From DASQHY01 sp035602605 (GTDB lineage Bacteria > Acidobacteriota > Terriglobia > Acidiferrales > UBA7541), in the NCBI GenBank assembly GCA_035602605.1, contig DATNLZ010000134.1, forward strand, positions 1 through 64,000: a stretch of 64,000 nt of DNA. The letters are read 5' to 3'. The notes under the pieces are model-generated. The model saw only the letters and a list, made by a program, of their open reading frames with translations, made no database searches and was not told where the DNA came from. Position 1 is the stretch's first letter; each line of letters begins with the position of its first letter. Below are positions 26,745-35,169 of this stretch, in pieces. A program made the translations under genes and the position numbers.

Positions 26745-28160
26745 ATGGCTGTTGACATTGTGATGCCCCAAATGGGCGAAAGCATCTTTGAAGGAACCAT
26801 AACCAAGTGGCTGAAAAAGCCCGGCGACAAGGTCGAGCGCGATGAGCCGTTGTTTGAGATTTCCACCGACAAGGTGGATGCGGAGATTCCCGCGCCCGCG
26901 GCCGGCGTGCTCAAAGAGATCAAAGTGGCCGAGGGCCAGACCGTGCCCATCCAGACGATCGTTGGCGTGATCGATGCAGATGGAGACGGTGCCGGCGCGG
27001 CCGTACCTTCGCCGGAGAAAGCGGCGGCGGCTCCGAAAAAGCCGGAAGCGCCGAAACCCGCGGCACCGCCTTCTGGAAATTTGCCTGCTGGATCGGCTCC
27101 CGCACCTGCCGGCAGGCCAGCGCCGCAAGCACCCGCCGCGGGAACATCCGCACCCCCAAAGCGCGGCGATCGGATTCACAGCTCACCGCTCGTGCGTCGC
27201 ATGGCCAAAGAGCATGGTGTAGATCTTGCTTCGGTACCCGGCAGCGGCACGGGCGGCCGCATCAGCAAAAAAGATATTTTGGCGGTCATCGAGGGTGCCG
27301 ACGCGCAGGCTGTAGCGTCCCCATCAGAACCAGACGACGCTCCCCAGCAGGCTGCGGGCGCTGCAGGTCGCGCGCCGCAGAGTGGTCAGCCGCAAGGCAG
27401 CCAGGCGCAAGGTGGCCAAGCGCACATCAGTCTCGAGAATGCCGTGCCCCGCGAGCGAATGTACTTCGGGCGGTACGAAGTGCAGCCCATGAGCGTGATG
27501 CGCCAGAGAATCGCCGAGCACATGGTGGCCTCGAAGCGCGTTTCCGCGCACGTCTACTCGATAGATGAAGTAGACATGACCAAAGTGGCGTCGCTGCGCA
27601 ACCGCTCGAAGGATGAGTTTGAGAAGCGCCACGAGACCAAGCTGACCTTTATGCCTTTCTTTGTGAAGGCTGCCGTCGCGGGCCTGCGCGCGTTTCCCAC
27701 GCTAAATGCCTCTGTGGATGGCACGAATGTCATTCTCCACAAGGAAATCAACATCGGTATTGCCGTGGCGCTGGATTGGGGTCTCATCGTCCCGGTCATC
27801 AAGAACGCCGACGAGAAGAATCTCCTCGGTGTCCAGCGCGCGATGAATGACCTCGCGGAGCGCGCGCGTTCCAAGAAGCTCAAGCCCGAAGAGGTGCAAG
27901 AGGGTACGTTTTCAATCACCAATCCCGGCGTGTTCGGAGGCCTGTTCGGCCTCCCCGTGATCAACCAGCCGCAGGTAGGCATCCTCGGGCTCGGGGCCAT
28001 TGAGAAGCGGCCGGTGGTGGTTGACGATGCCATCGCCATCCGTTCAATGTGCTATTTATCGCTGAGCTACGATCACCGTGTGGTGGATGGAGCGGTGGCC
28101 CACCAGTTCATGCACAAGGTCAAAGAGACGCTCGAAAATTGGAGCGAGCCGGTGCTGTAG
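26745..28160 (+). CDS. dihydrolipoyl acyltransferase E2 component of a 2-oxoacid dehydrogenase
   Basis: A 471-residue E2 with one lipoyl domain (residues 1-78; lipoyl lysine K43 in EISTDKVDAEIPA), a Pro/Ala linker (about 85-140), a peripheral-subunit-binding domain (SSPLVRRMAKEHGVDLASVPGSG...GRISKKDIL, about 145-185), a second Gln/Gly-rich linker and the catalytic CAT domain (about 235-471) with the active-site DHRVVDGA near the C-terminus. The lipoyl sequence PQMGESIFEGTITKWLKKPGD resembles succinyl- and acetyl-transferring E2 proteins alike, so I leave the symbol empty. A GAAGGAG site precedes ATG 26745. As no E2 or E3 gene lies beside sucA in the window, this protein might also serve 2-oxoglutarate dehydrogenase; that is inference. 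Confidence 0.92.
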   Translation: MAVDIVMPQMGESIFEGTITKWLKKPGDKVERDEPLFEISTDKVDAEIPAPAAGVLKEIKVAEGQTVPIQTIVGVIDADGDGAGAAVPSPEKAAAAPKKPEAPKPAAPPSGNLPAGSAPAPAGRPAPQAPAAGTSAPPKRGDRIHSSPLVRRMAKEHGVDLASVPGSGTGGRISKKDILAVIEGADAQAVASPSEPDDAPQQAAGAAGRAPQSGQPQGSQAQGGQAHISLENAVPRERMYFGRYEVQPMSVMRQRIAEHMVASKRVSAHVYSIDEVDMTKVASLRNRSKDEFEKRHETKLTFMPFFVKAAVAGLRAFPTLNASVDGTNVILHKEINIGIAVALDWGLIVPVIKNADEKNLLGVQRAMNDLAERARSKKLKPEEVQEGTFSITNPGVFGGLFGLPVINQPQVGILGLGAIEKRPVVVDDAIAIRSMCYLSLSYDHRVVDGAVAHQFMHKVKETLENWSEPVL

Positions 28161-28276
28161 GCCATCGATGCTGTTCCGCATACTGGCTGCATCTAGGCTT
28201 TGCGAGCGGCGCAACCGCAAGACGGCTGGGTACCTAAAACCCTGACCACAGCCCGGCGATTTGGAAGGCTCAGTTT

Positions 28277-28309
28277 GAAAAAGGGATCCATCGTTTGGAT
28301 CCCCTTTTC
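28277..28309. terminator. intrinsic terminator after the E2 gene
   Basis: A 13-bp stem with one mismatch (28277-28289 pairing with 28297-28309) around a 7-base loop. T-rich tails lie on both sides (TTTT within 28305-28308 on plus, a poly-A block 28278-28282 giving T on minus), so it could work in both directions between the converging E2 gene and the lysine-rich protein gene. The rest of 28161-28364 shows nothing else. Confidence 0.75.
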
Positions 28310-28364
28310 TACCGACCTTCTCTTAGAGTTGTCTTGAAGTTATTCCTGCAGGTGGTCCAGATTG

Positions 28365-28715
28365 TTAGCGACGCTTGCCGCGGCGAGCGCTTCTCTTTCC
28401 GCCTTTCTTACCGCTCTTCTTACCGCCTTTAGACTTGCTCTTGGTTTTAGACTTAACCTTGACCTTGCTTTTCTTGCGTCGCGCGGACTTCGCTTTGCTT
28501 TTCCGGCTACCTTTAGCCTTGGACTTCTTCTTGTGCGACTTCCCCGGCGAGCCCCCGGAAGCTTCGGAAGGTCCGGCGCTGCCCGGCCGTTCGATGGAAA
28601 TCAGTTCCTCTTCATCGGTCTCGACAATCTCCTCGCGACCCGCACCGCCTTCTTCTTCGTCCTCGAAGCGGGAGATTTCGTTATCGTCGCCGAATCCATC
28701 TTTTTCCTGTGCCAT
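28365..28715 (-). CDS. lysine-rich histone H1-like low-complexity protein
   Basis: A 116-residue protein with strongly polar charge. Residues about 1-55 are acidic (DDNEISRFEDEEEGG, VETDEEELISIE), followed by a Gly/Ser/Pro stretch and a C-terminal half of about 55 residues made almost only of Lys, Arg, Ser, Gly and Ala (KKKSKAKGSRKSKAKS, KSGKKGGKRSARRGKRR). Lysine-rich tails of this kind occur in bacterial histone-H1-like nucleoid proteins and suggest nucleic-acid binding, but the sequence alone does not prove it. ATG 28715 is chosen because GGAGG lies 5 bases before it; the upstream ATG 28727 overlaps that site. It converges on the 2-oxoacid dehydrogenase operon. Confidence 0.8.
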   Translation of the reverse strand: MAQEKDGFGDDNEISRFEDEEEGGAGREEIVETDEEELISIERPGSAGPSEASGGSPGKSHKKKSKAKGSRKSKAKSARRKKSKVKVKSKTKSKSKGGKKSGKKGGKRSARRGKRR

Positions 28716-28907
28716 AGTTTCCTCCATGAATTGCCTCGAGATTTCGGATCCGCAGGGAGCGAGCCGGATAGTTTACACCAGAACTTGCCGCGCGTGCGCC
28801 ATGCATCCGGCGCTTATAATCGCACTTTCCTATGTTTGTCAAGGGTCGCGGATGAACAGTGTCAAAGCTCGTTAAAGATGCCCCCTTTTTTCTTTTGTTT
28901 GCTGTTG

Positions 28908-28996
28908 TGGTCGTTGGCCTTGCCCGGAGCGAAGCCTGGGGAGCCCGCACGAAGTGCGGAGCGTTTAGGGCGAAGCGCAGGGCAGGCCAATGACCA
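28908..28996. repeat. 89-bp imperfect palindrome with inner hairpin
   Basis: The arms 28908-28925 and 28980-28996 are inverted copies with one mismatch and one extra base. Inside lies a perfect 6-bp hairpin CCGCAC/GTGCGG (28945-28950 and 28954-28959) with a 3-base loop, plus two GCGAAGC copies. It could be a REP/MITE-like element or a structured RNA. It sits in the 473-base gap 28716-29188, between the lysine-rich protein gene and an IS605-type end. Confidence 0.5.
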
Positions 28997-29055
28997 TGCC
29001 TGTTCGTCGTCTTCGCCTGTTGCAAGGGCGTTGTGTCAGGAACCACCAAAGGTAT

Positions 29056-29104
29056 CTGTGCTTAAACACAGAACCAGTAGGAATCCCCCGACTTTAGGCG
29101 GGGG
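29056..29104 (+). mobile_element. solitary right end of an IS200/IS605-family element (TnpB omegaRNA-type hairpins)
   Basis: Two hairpins in series: CTGTG/CACAG (29056-29060 and 29067-29071) and CCCCCG/CGGGGG (29085-29090 and 29099-29104, 8-base loop). They are embedded in the string GTAGGAATCCCCCGACTTTA...GGGGGAGGATGTCAA that I recognise from right ends of IS605/IS1341-type elements, where it also forms the 3' part of the TnpB guide RNA. A short open frame leading into it (about 28985-29096) could be the last codons of tnpB. No tnpA, no other tnpB sequence and no left end are seen, so this is a remnant. Confidence 0.6.
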
Positions 29105-29188
29105 AGGATGTCAACCGCCAAGCCTTTCGCCCGCCACCGACGCACCATTCCATCGTTCAGCGCGATATGTATCGGAAGAATTCACGAA

Positions 29189-31177
29189 TCAACGCGCGGA
29201 AATAATTTTCAGTTGGTCGCCGGCCCGCAGCGTCCGACTAGCCAAAAAACTGTTGGCCGCACGCAGGGCCTGCACGTTGGTGCCGTACGCCGAAGCCACC
29301 GACCAGAGCGTTTCGCCGGGTCTTACCTGATGCAGCACTGTCTTTCCACGCGGTTGTATTCCCCCGGATGCTTTTTCCGGAGCCCCGGACGCAACCAGCG
29401 CAGGTGGCTTCGCCGATGCCGGGCGCGGCGCTGTGTTCGCCGCTGATGGCGCAGCCGTAGGACGGGTCTTGCGGCTTGTTTTCGCTTCCGGCGGCCGACG
29501 TCCGCCGGGATAAATCCGCAGGCTCATCCCGCGACGCACCGTGTTCGACCGCAGACCGTTCCAGTGCTTTATTTCGTCTGAGTCCACGCTAAATTGCTCG
29601 GCAATCGATGCCATCGTGTCACCGCGCCGTACGCGGTAGTGAACCAGCTTGCCGTGCATCGCCTCCGCACTTGCAGCGGGAATGATCAGTTTTTCGCCAG
29701 GCTGTAACCCGGCTCCTTTCTCGAGTTCATTGGCGTCGGCAATGGCGGCTGGGGTAACGTGATAGCGGTGCGCAATGGCTGTAAGAGTTTCTCCGGCCTC
29801 TATGCGATGGCGCCGCCAGCTAACCCACTTTTCGGGCGGGATCGCGGCGATCTCCGCGAAAAATCGGTCTGCTGTTCCACTAGGCAAGCGCAGCTCGAAT
29901 CCTGGATCAGCGGGGGTAACCACGCGCAACAGAGAAGGATTAAGGGCCTTCAGTGTTTCCAGATCCACGTCAATCGTTTCCGCTACCAGACGCAGATCAA
30001 TCGGTCGACCGGTCTTGACAATATCGGTGGGCTCGGAGGTCTCCGGCTCAACGTTGATGCCATAGTGCGGGGCATCTTTCCCGACCAGCGCCATCGCCAC
30101 GATGATCGGTACATAGTTTTTCGTCTCTTTGGGCAGCACGTTGCGTTTATAGAGCTCCCAAAAATCAGCGTAGCCGGTTCGCTCGATCGCTTTTTGCACA
30201 TTTCCAGGACCCGAGTCGTACGCGGCCATCGCCAAATACCAGTCGCCAAAAATTCCGTACAGATCGCGCAGATGGCGCGCCGCCGCGCGGGTGGCCTTCT
30301 CTGGATCCTGTCGGTCGTCTACCCACCAGGTATGCTGCAGCCCGTACAGGCGGCCGGTGTAGGACATAAATTGCCACATCCCCCGTGCGCTAGCCTTCGA
30401 CAGAGCCAGCGGCTTGAAGCCGCTCTCCGCCTGCGCAAGATAGATCAGGTCTTGCGGCACTCCCTCTTCGCGAAAGATCCGCGAAATCATTTCCCGGTAG
30501 CGTCCGGCGCGCCGCAAGCCGCCCTCAACAATGGCCCGCCCCCGGGGGGTCTGGAAAAAATTCAAATAGGACAAAACGGTATCGTTGATCGTCAGGGGCA
30601 AGTCATGAGAGACGGCGTGGAGCTCCTTTTCGGCGCGATCCTTAAGGCGCGGGTCTACCGGAAAGGTCATCTCTGCGATTTCGTCAATCGGCGCTGGCTC
30701 CGAAGCCGGCTCGCTGAACCCATCACCGGCACGGAACGCGGAGAGTTCGTAGCCATGTACGGTGTCAACAATGTGCGTGAACAGGGCCTCCAGGCGCGCG
30801 TCGGATTGCACATCGAAGCCGCTCAGCAGGATGCAGTCCAGGGCATTGTCGAAATGGTGCCTGGCGCTTTCGAGATGCCCGGCCTTGTACTCCTGCTCGC
30901 CGGTAGAAAAGGTCCGCTCGACCTGGGCCATCAGTACAGCAATGCCATCCGGCACTGCTGGGGAGAGGACCAGGTGACGCAAAACAGGACTGTTCACTGG
31001 CAGCTGACCCACGATAGCCGTGACCCCTGGGGGGTTAGCGGCGGCGGCCCGCGCTTGGGAAGCACGCAACGCACGGGGCTGTTGGGCGGGAGCGGGATGT
31101 GCGGCGGCATACTGACAGACGCATAACGCCAAAAACGCAGTCCGCACCAGATGCCGAGAGATCGAACCGAGCTGCAT
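29189..31177 (-). CDS. mltD: MltD-like membrane-bound lytic transglycosylase with three LysM repeats
   Basis: A 662-residue envelope enzyme that cleaves peptidoglycan between MurNAc and GlcNAc, forming 1,6-anhydro ends. After a signal peptide (LVRTAFLALCVCQYAAA) there is a helical region of about 180 residues, then the SLT domain with the catalytic glutamate in LIYLAQAESGFKPLALSKASARGMWQF and the AAYDSGPGNVQKAI motif. Three LysM modules follow at the C-terminus (GETLTAIAHRYHVTPAAI, GDTMASIAEQFSVDSDEI, GETLWSVASAYGTNVQAL) for glycan binding. The ATG at 31177 gives a clean signal peptide; a frame reaching 31246 is less likely. TACAAT stands only 6 bases upstream of this ATG, which hints at a leaderless transcript. 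Confidence 0.92.
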   Translation of the reverse strand: MQLGSISRHLVRTAFLALCVCQYAAAHPAPAQQPRALRASQARAAAANPPGVTAIVGQLPVNSPVLRHLVLSPAVPDGIAVLMAQVERTFSTGEQEYKAGHLESARHHFDNALDCILLSGFDVQSDARLEALFTHIVDTVHGYELSAFRAGDGFSEPASEPAPIDEIAEMTFPVDPRLKDRAEKELHAVSHDLPLTINDTVLSYLNFFQTPRGRAIVEGGLRRAGRYREMISRIFREEGVPQDLIYLAQAESGFKPLALSKASARGMWQFMSYTGRLYGLQHTWWVDDRQDPEKATRAAARHLRDLYGIFGDWYLAMAAYDSGPGNVQKAIERTGYADFWELYKRNVLPKETKNYVPIIVAMALVGKDAPHYGINVEPETSEPTDIVKTGRPIDLRLVAETIDVDLETLKALNPSLLRVVTPADPGFELRLPSGTADRFFAEIAAIPPEKWVSWRRHRIEAGETLTAIAHRYHVTPAAIADANELEKGAGLQPGEKLIIPAASAEAMHGKLVHYRVRRGDTMASIAEQFSVDSDEIKHWNGLRSNTVRRGMSLRIYPGGRRPPEAKTSRKTRPTAAPSAANTAPRPASAKPPALVASGAPEKASGGIQPRGKTVLHQVRPGETLWSVASAYGTNVQALRAANSFLASRTLRAGDQLKIISAR

Positions 31178-31314
31178 CCTTACATTGTATGGAACTTCTC
31201 CCCGCCCGGGCAACGCCGAACCATGGCGCAGTTGACAGGCCGGCAACAGCGGTACCGTATCTCCGTGGCTTCCAGGGCCTACCCGGAGAACTCAGCACCG
31301 CCTTCGACCAACCG

Positions 31315-32505
31315 CTAGCTGCTAAGGGCCTGCTTCAGGTCTGCCAGAAGGTCAGCGGCATCTTCGAGCCCTATGGAAACCCGCACGGTTCCAGGCGTAA
31401 CCCCCGCCCGAGCCAGCTCTTCGTGGCTCATCCGGTAGTGCGAGGTATAAGCCGGAAGCATTACCAGCGACTCGACCCCTCCCAGACTCACCGCCAGGAG
31501 AAAAAGCCTGGTGCGATCGCAAAACCGCCGAGCCGCGGGCAGCCCCCCTTTCAAGTCGATCGCCATCATTGCACCAAAGCCGTCCATCTGCTGTTTGGCC
31601 AGCTTGTGGTCTGGATGGGAGGCCAGACCCGGATAATGTACGCGCGTGATCTTAGGATGCCTTTCGAGGAACTTGGCGACCACCATCGCAGTTTCGCACT
31701 GTTTCTGAACCCGCAATTGCAGTGTCTTCAGACCGCGGATCAGCAAGAAGGCGGCCTCCGGATCCATGGAGCCGCCAAGATAAATGACCATCTGCCGAAG
31801 GCGCTCCATCCACTTGCGGTTCCCGGCGGCAGCCCCGGCTATCAAGTCCGAATGCCCGGCCATATATTTCGTGGCGCTGTGCACTACAATGTCAAAGCCC
31901 AGTTTCAGCGGCTTCTGCAAAATCGGCGAGGCAAACGTATTGTCAATCATCGCGACGAGTTTGTGCTGGCGCGCCAGCCCTACAGCCTTCTTGAGGTCCA
32001 CCAACCGAAGGGTCGGATTGGTAGGCGTCTCTACGTACAACACTCGAGTCCGGGAATTCACGAGCTCGTCCACCCCCCCGAGATCACCCTCCACAAAATG
32101 GACGCGGATTCCTAAATCCGGCAGTATGTCGCGCATCAGCCGGTACGTTCCCCCGTAAAGCTGGCGCGTGGCGATCAATTCATCGCCGGCCTTGAGCGTG
32201 CCCAGCAGCGCCGAAGAAATCGCCGCCATTCCCGACGCGGTCACCACGGCAGCTTCGCCGCCCTCCAGCGCGGCGATTTTTTCTTCGGCCACCGTAAGCG
32301 TCGGGTTCCCATAGCGTGTATAGATGTACGCCTGGCTCTTCCCTTCGGCCCACCGCTTCATCTCTTCGGTGCTCGAGAAGGTGAACGTCGAACTGCGCGA
32401 GATCACTGTTCCGACGGCCGCAGCGACCCCGTGCCGTTGCGGTTCCCCCGAATGAATCGCGCGCGTTTGATTCCCCCATGGCTCGGACGAGAGGCCTTTT
32501 TTCAT
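31315..32505 (-). CDS. Cys/Met-metabolism PLP-dependent enzyme (cystathionine gamma-synthase/lyase type)
   Basis: A 396-residue fold-type I PLP enzyme of the trans-sulfuration family. Key features are the N-terminal THAIH-like segment (NQTRAIHSGEPQ), YTRYGNPTLTVAEEKIAALEGGEAAVVTASGMAAISSALL, the D-N-T-F-A-S motif (VAMIDNTFASPIL) and the PLP lysine in VVHSATKYMAGHSD, with GGVESLVMLPAYTSHYRMSHEE near the C-terminus. The residues do not let me separate cystathionine gamma-synthase, gamma-lyase or methionine gamma-lyase, so no symbol is given. ATG 32505 matches the family length, but no Shine-Dalgarno is visible; an open frame continues to 32595. It lies 138 bases upstream, in gene orientation, of the transglycosylase gene. 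Confidence 0.92.
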   Translation of the reverse strand: MKKGLSSEPWGNQTRAIHSGEPQRHGVAAAVGTVISRSSTFTFSSTEEMKRWAEGKSQAYIYTRYGNPTLTVAEEKIAALEGGEAAVVTASGMAAISSALLGTLKAGDELIATRQLYGGTYRLMRDILPDLGIRVHFVEGDLGGVDELVNSRTRVLYVETPTNPTLRLVDLKKAVGLARQHKLVAMIDNTFASPILQKPLKLGFDIVVHSATKYMAGHSDLIAGAAAGNRKWMERLRQMVIYLGGSMDPEAAFLLIRGLKTLQLRVQKQCETAMVVAKFLERHPKITRVHYPGLASHPDHKLAKQQMDGFGAMMAIDLKGGLPAARRFCDRTRLFLLAVSLGGVESLVMLPAYTSHYRMSHEELARAGVTPGTVRVSIGLEDAADLLADLKQALSS

Positions 32506-32719
32506 AAGGGCAGGATTGTGCCGCAGTCCCAGCGGCCTCGCCAAGCACCAATTTGGCGTGACTGCGGGCAATGCATCTGATGCCAGCGGACCCAATTAGT
32601 TTTGCAGGGAGTTGAATCTTAAGGGGAGACCTAAATCACCATCACTCCGAGTCAAGCGCGCACTCGCGGAACGTTGTCCTCGATTTGCATTGGCAGGTTG
32701 CCAACCGCTCGTCAGCCGA

Positions 32720-34921
32720 TTACGCCTCTTCCTCCACCGTCTCCTCGACGCGCCCGGCCTTGTGCGCGGCAATCACCTTGTCGGCGATTTCCCCAGGCAC
32801 ATAATCGTAGTGCGAAAATTCCATTGAATAACTCGCCCGCCCCTGGGTCATCGAAGTCAAATCCGTCGCGTAGCTGAGCATTTCCGCCAACGGCACCTGC
32901 GCTTTTATCACCACGTTCATCCCCCGCGCTTCGCTCCCGCTGATTCGCCCGCGCCGTGAGCTCAAATCGCCCATAATGTCTCCCGAATACTGATCCGGCG
33001 CGTAGACCTCCACTTGCATTACCGGCTCGAGCAGTGCGGGCTTGGCCTGTTTCATGCCCTCTTTAAACGCCAGTGACCCGGCAATCCGGAACGCCATATC
33101 GCTCGAGTCCACGTCATGATATTTGCCATCGTAGAGCGTCGCGCGGAAATCAACCACTGGAAATCCCGCTAGATATCCTCGCGCAGCGGTATCCCTGATG
33201 CCTCTTTCCACCGACGGAATCCAGTTTTTCGGAATCGCGCCGCCGAATAGATCGTCCACGAACTCAAAGCCCGCGCCGCGCGGCAGAGGTTCCAACTTTA
33301 CGCGGCACACGCCAAACTGCCCATGCCCGCCAGTCTGTTTTTTGTGTTTGCCTTCCGCGTCGGCCTTGCCCCGAATCGTCTCGCGGTAAGGGACCTTGGG
33401 CGGCTTGAGCGTCAGGTCTACGTGGTATCGCCTATGCAGCTTGGCGACAATCACCTCCACGTGTTGCTGCCCAGACCCCGCCAGCAAAAACTCTTTCGTC
33501 TGCGGATCGCGCGAGAATCGCAGTGCCAGGTCCTCTTCCAGAATTTTGTGAATGGCCACGCCAACGCGGTCTTCATCGGCACGCGTCTTGGGCTCGATGG
33601 CAAACGTGATGGAAGGCTCGGGAAGCTGCACCGGCTTGTAAAAAACGGGCGCAGACTTGTCGCCGAGGGTCTCGCCGGTAATCGTCTCCTTGAGTTTTGC
33701 AATCGAGCCTATGTCACCGGCGTGAATTTCCGGAACTTCGACGCCGGTCTTGCCCTGCGTCGCGTGAATATGCTGGAACCGCTCCGGCGTACCACGATTA
33801 AAATTGGTCAGGGTGGCATCGTTCTTCAAGAGACCGCTCATCACCTTGAAATAGCTGATTCGCCCCGCGAAAGCGTCGGCCATGGTCTTGAACACATAAA
33901 CCGATAGCGGCTCAGTGTCGGCGATCTTGCGCTCGATGGGTTCAGACTTCGCGGCACCCTGCGAAGCTGTAGGCGTGCCGGCGTGAGCCCCGGCTGCCAT
34001 CGAGTGAGGCGATTGTTTGAATCCGCTAGCTTTGCGCATTGCCGGGTGCGGGAAAACATCCACCATAAAATTCAGCAGGCTGGCGCTCCCCACATTGCGC
34101 AGTGCGGAGCTGCACAACACCGGAAAAATCCGTTTGCTTTGAACTCCATCGCGCAGGCCGGGCAGCAGGTCCTCGACCGGCAGCGTGCCCTTCTCGAAAA
34201 ATTCCTCCATCAATTTGTCATCGCCTTCGGCGACGATTTCCACCAGCTTCTCGTGCGCTTGCTTCGCCGCCTCGGCTAGTTCTTCGGGAATTTCTTCGAT
34301 CTGCGGCTTGCCATCGCCATCCGGCTTGTAGACGTGGGCCTTCATCGTCACCAGATCAACCACCCCGCGGAAGCTTCTTTCCTGGCCGATGGGCAACTGC
34401 GCGGCCACCACGCCCCGCCCAAAAACTTGCTCGACGGAGTGCAGCGCGCGCTCGAAATTCGCCAGATCGCGGTCCATCCAGTTGATCACAAACGCGCGCG
34501 GAAGGTCGTACTCGGTTGCATAATCCCATACTTTTTCCGTGACCACCTGTACGCCGTGGCTCGCGTCAATCAAAATCAGCGTCGCATCAGCCGCGATCAG
34601 CGAACATTTCGTCTCATTGACGAATGTGCCGTAGCCCGGCGTGTCTAAAAAATTGAGTTTCGTTTTTTCCGCCGCCGCACTCGCCCCTGGTCCACTGGAA
34701 GAGCCGACCCATTCGGCATAGGCCAGGCCGGTCTGAATCGAAATTTTTCGCGCGATCTCTTCTTCGTCCCAGTCGGTAACGCTGCTGCCCTCCGCAACCC
34801 GGCCCAGTCGCGGCGTCATTCCCGCGGTGAACAGCAGCGACGACACCAGTTGCGTTTTTCCGGTATCGCCGTGCCCTACAATGCCCACGTTTCGGATGGA
34901 TTGTGTTGCATAGGCTTTCAT
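32720..34921 (-). CDS. elongation factor G-like translational GTPase (EF-G paralogue)
   Basis: A 733-residue protein with full EF-G layout: GTPase domain (P-loop GHGDTGKTQL at residues 16-25, G3 DTPGY at 93-97), domain II (about 320-410), domains III-V with QQHVEVIVAKLHRRYHVDLTLKPPKVPYRETI, and the EF-G C-terminal fold. The G4 motif, normally NKxD, reads N147-W-M-D150. A Gly/Ala/Ser-rich insertion occurs in the G2-G3 region (SSSGPGASAAAEK). Standing alone, far from any rpsL-rpsG-tuf cluster, it fits the EF-G-II/FusA2 paralogue class, whose role may be specialised elongation, recycling or stress. A GGAGG-type site (TAGGAGGAATC on minus) precedes ATG 34921. Confidence 0.9.
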   Translation of the reverse strand: MKAYATQSIRNVGIVGHGDTGKTQLVSSLLFTAGMTPRLGRVAEGSSVTDWDEEEIARKISIQTGLAYAEWVGSSSGPGASAAAEKTKLNFLDTPGYGTFVNETKCSLIAADATLILIDASHGVQVVTEKVWDYATEYDLPRAFVINWMDRDLANFERALHSVEQVFGRGVVAAQLPIGQERSFRGVVDLVTMKAHVYKPDGDGKPQIEEIPEELAEAAKQAHEKLVEIVAEGDDKLMEEFFEKGTLPVEDLLPGLRDGVQSKRIFPVLCSSALRNVGSASLLNFMVDVFPHPAMRKASGFKQSPHSMAAGAHAGTPTASQGAAKSEPIERKIADTEPLSVYVFKTMADAFAGRISYFKVMSGLLKNDATLTNFNRGTPERFQHIHATQGKTGVEVPEIHAGDIGSIAKLKETITGETLGDKSAPVFYKPVQLPEPSITFAIEPKTRADEDRVGVAIHKILEEDLALRFSRDPQTKEFLLAGSGQQHVEVIVAKLHRRYHVDLTLKPPKVPYRETIRGKADAEGKHKKQTGGHGQFGVCRVKLEPLPRGAGFEFVDDLFGGAIPKNWIPSVERGIRDTAARGYLAGFPVVDFRATLYDGKYHDVDSSDMAFRIAGSLAFKEGMKQAKPALLEPVMQVEVYAPDQYSGDIMGDLSSRRGRISGSEARGMNVVIKAQVPLAEMLSYATDLTSMTQGRASYSMEFSHYDYVPGEIADKVIAAHKAGRVEETVEEEA

Positions 34922-35169
34922 GATTCCTCCTAGTTGCGGAGCCGGCGCGGCAAACCGCGTTCACTTAAAGGAAGGAGACGCGGGACGTCCAAGGAGACTT
35001 TGGAATCGGATCCCGAGAAGCCGGATGCTAGCATAGCGGGCCTCCCGTGGGCAATTACAACTAAGCGATCACTCCGCTCGATTCGGTTCCCTGGGGGGCC
35101 TTGACTTTTGTGCGCAGCAGACTATCTTTGTCGGCCACAGCGAACGAGCATCCCCAAGGAGATCATCAC

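Noticed and set aside
28362..29330. 322-codon plus frame across the lysine-rich gene and the IS605-type end
   Set aside because: Leucine-rich because it is antisense to Lys/Arg codons; it crosses the palindrome and the MltD gene end, so coding is not credible.
29759..31126. 455-codon plus frame
   Set aside because: Antisense of the MltD-like transglycosylase, which has full catalytic and LysM motifs.
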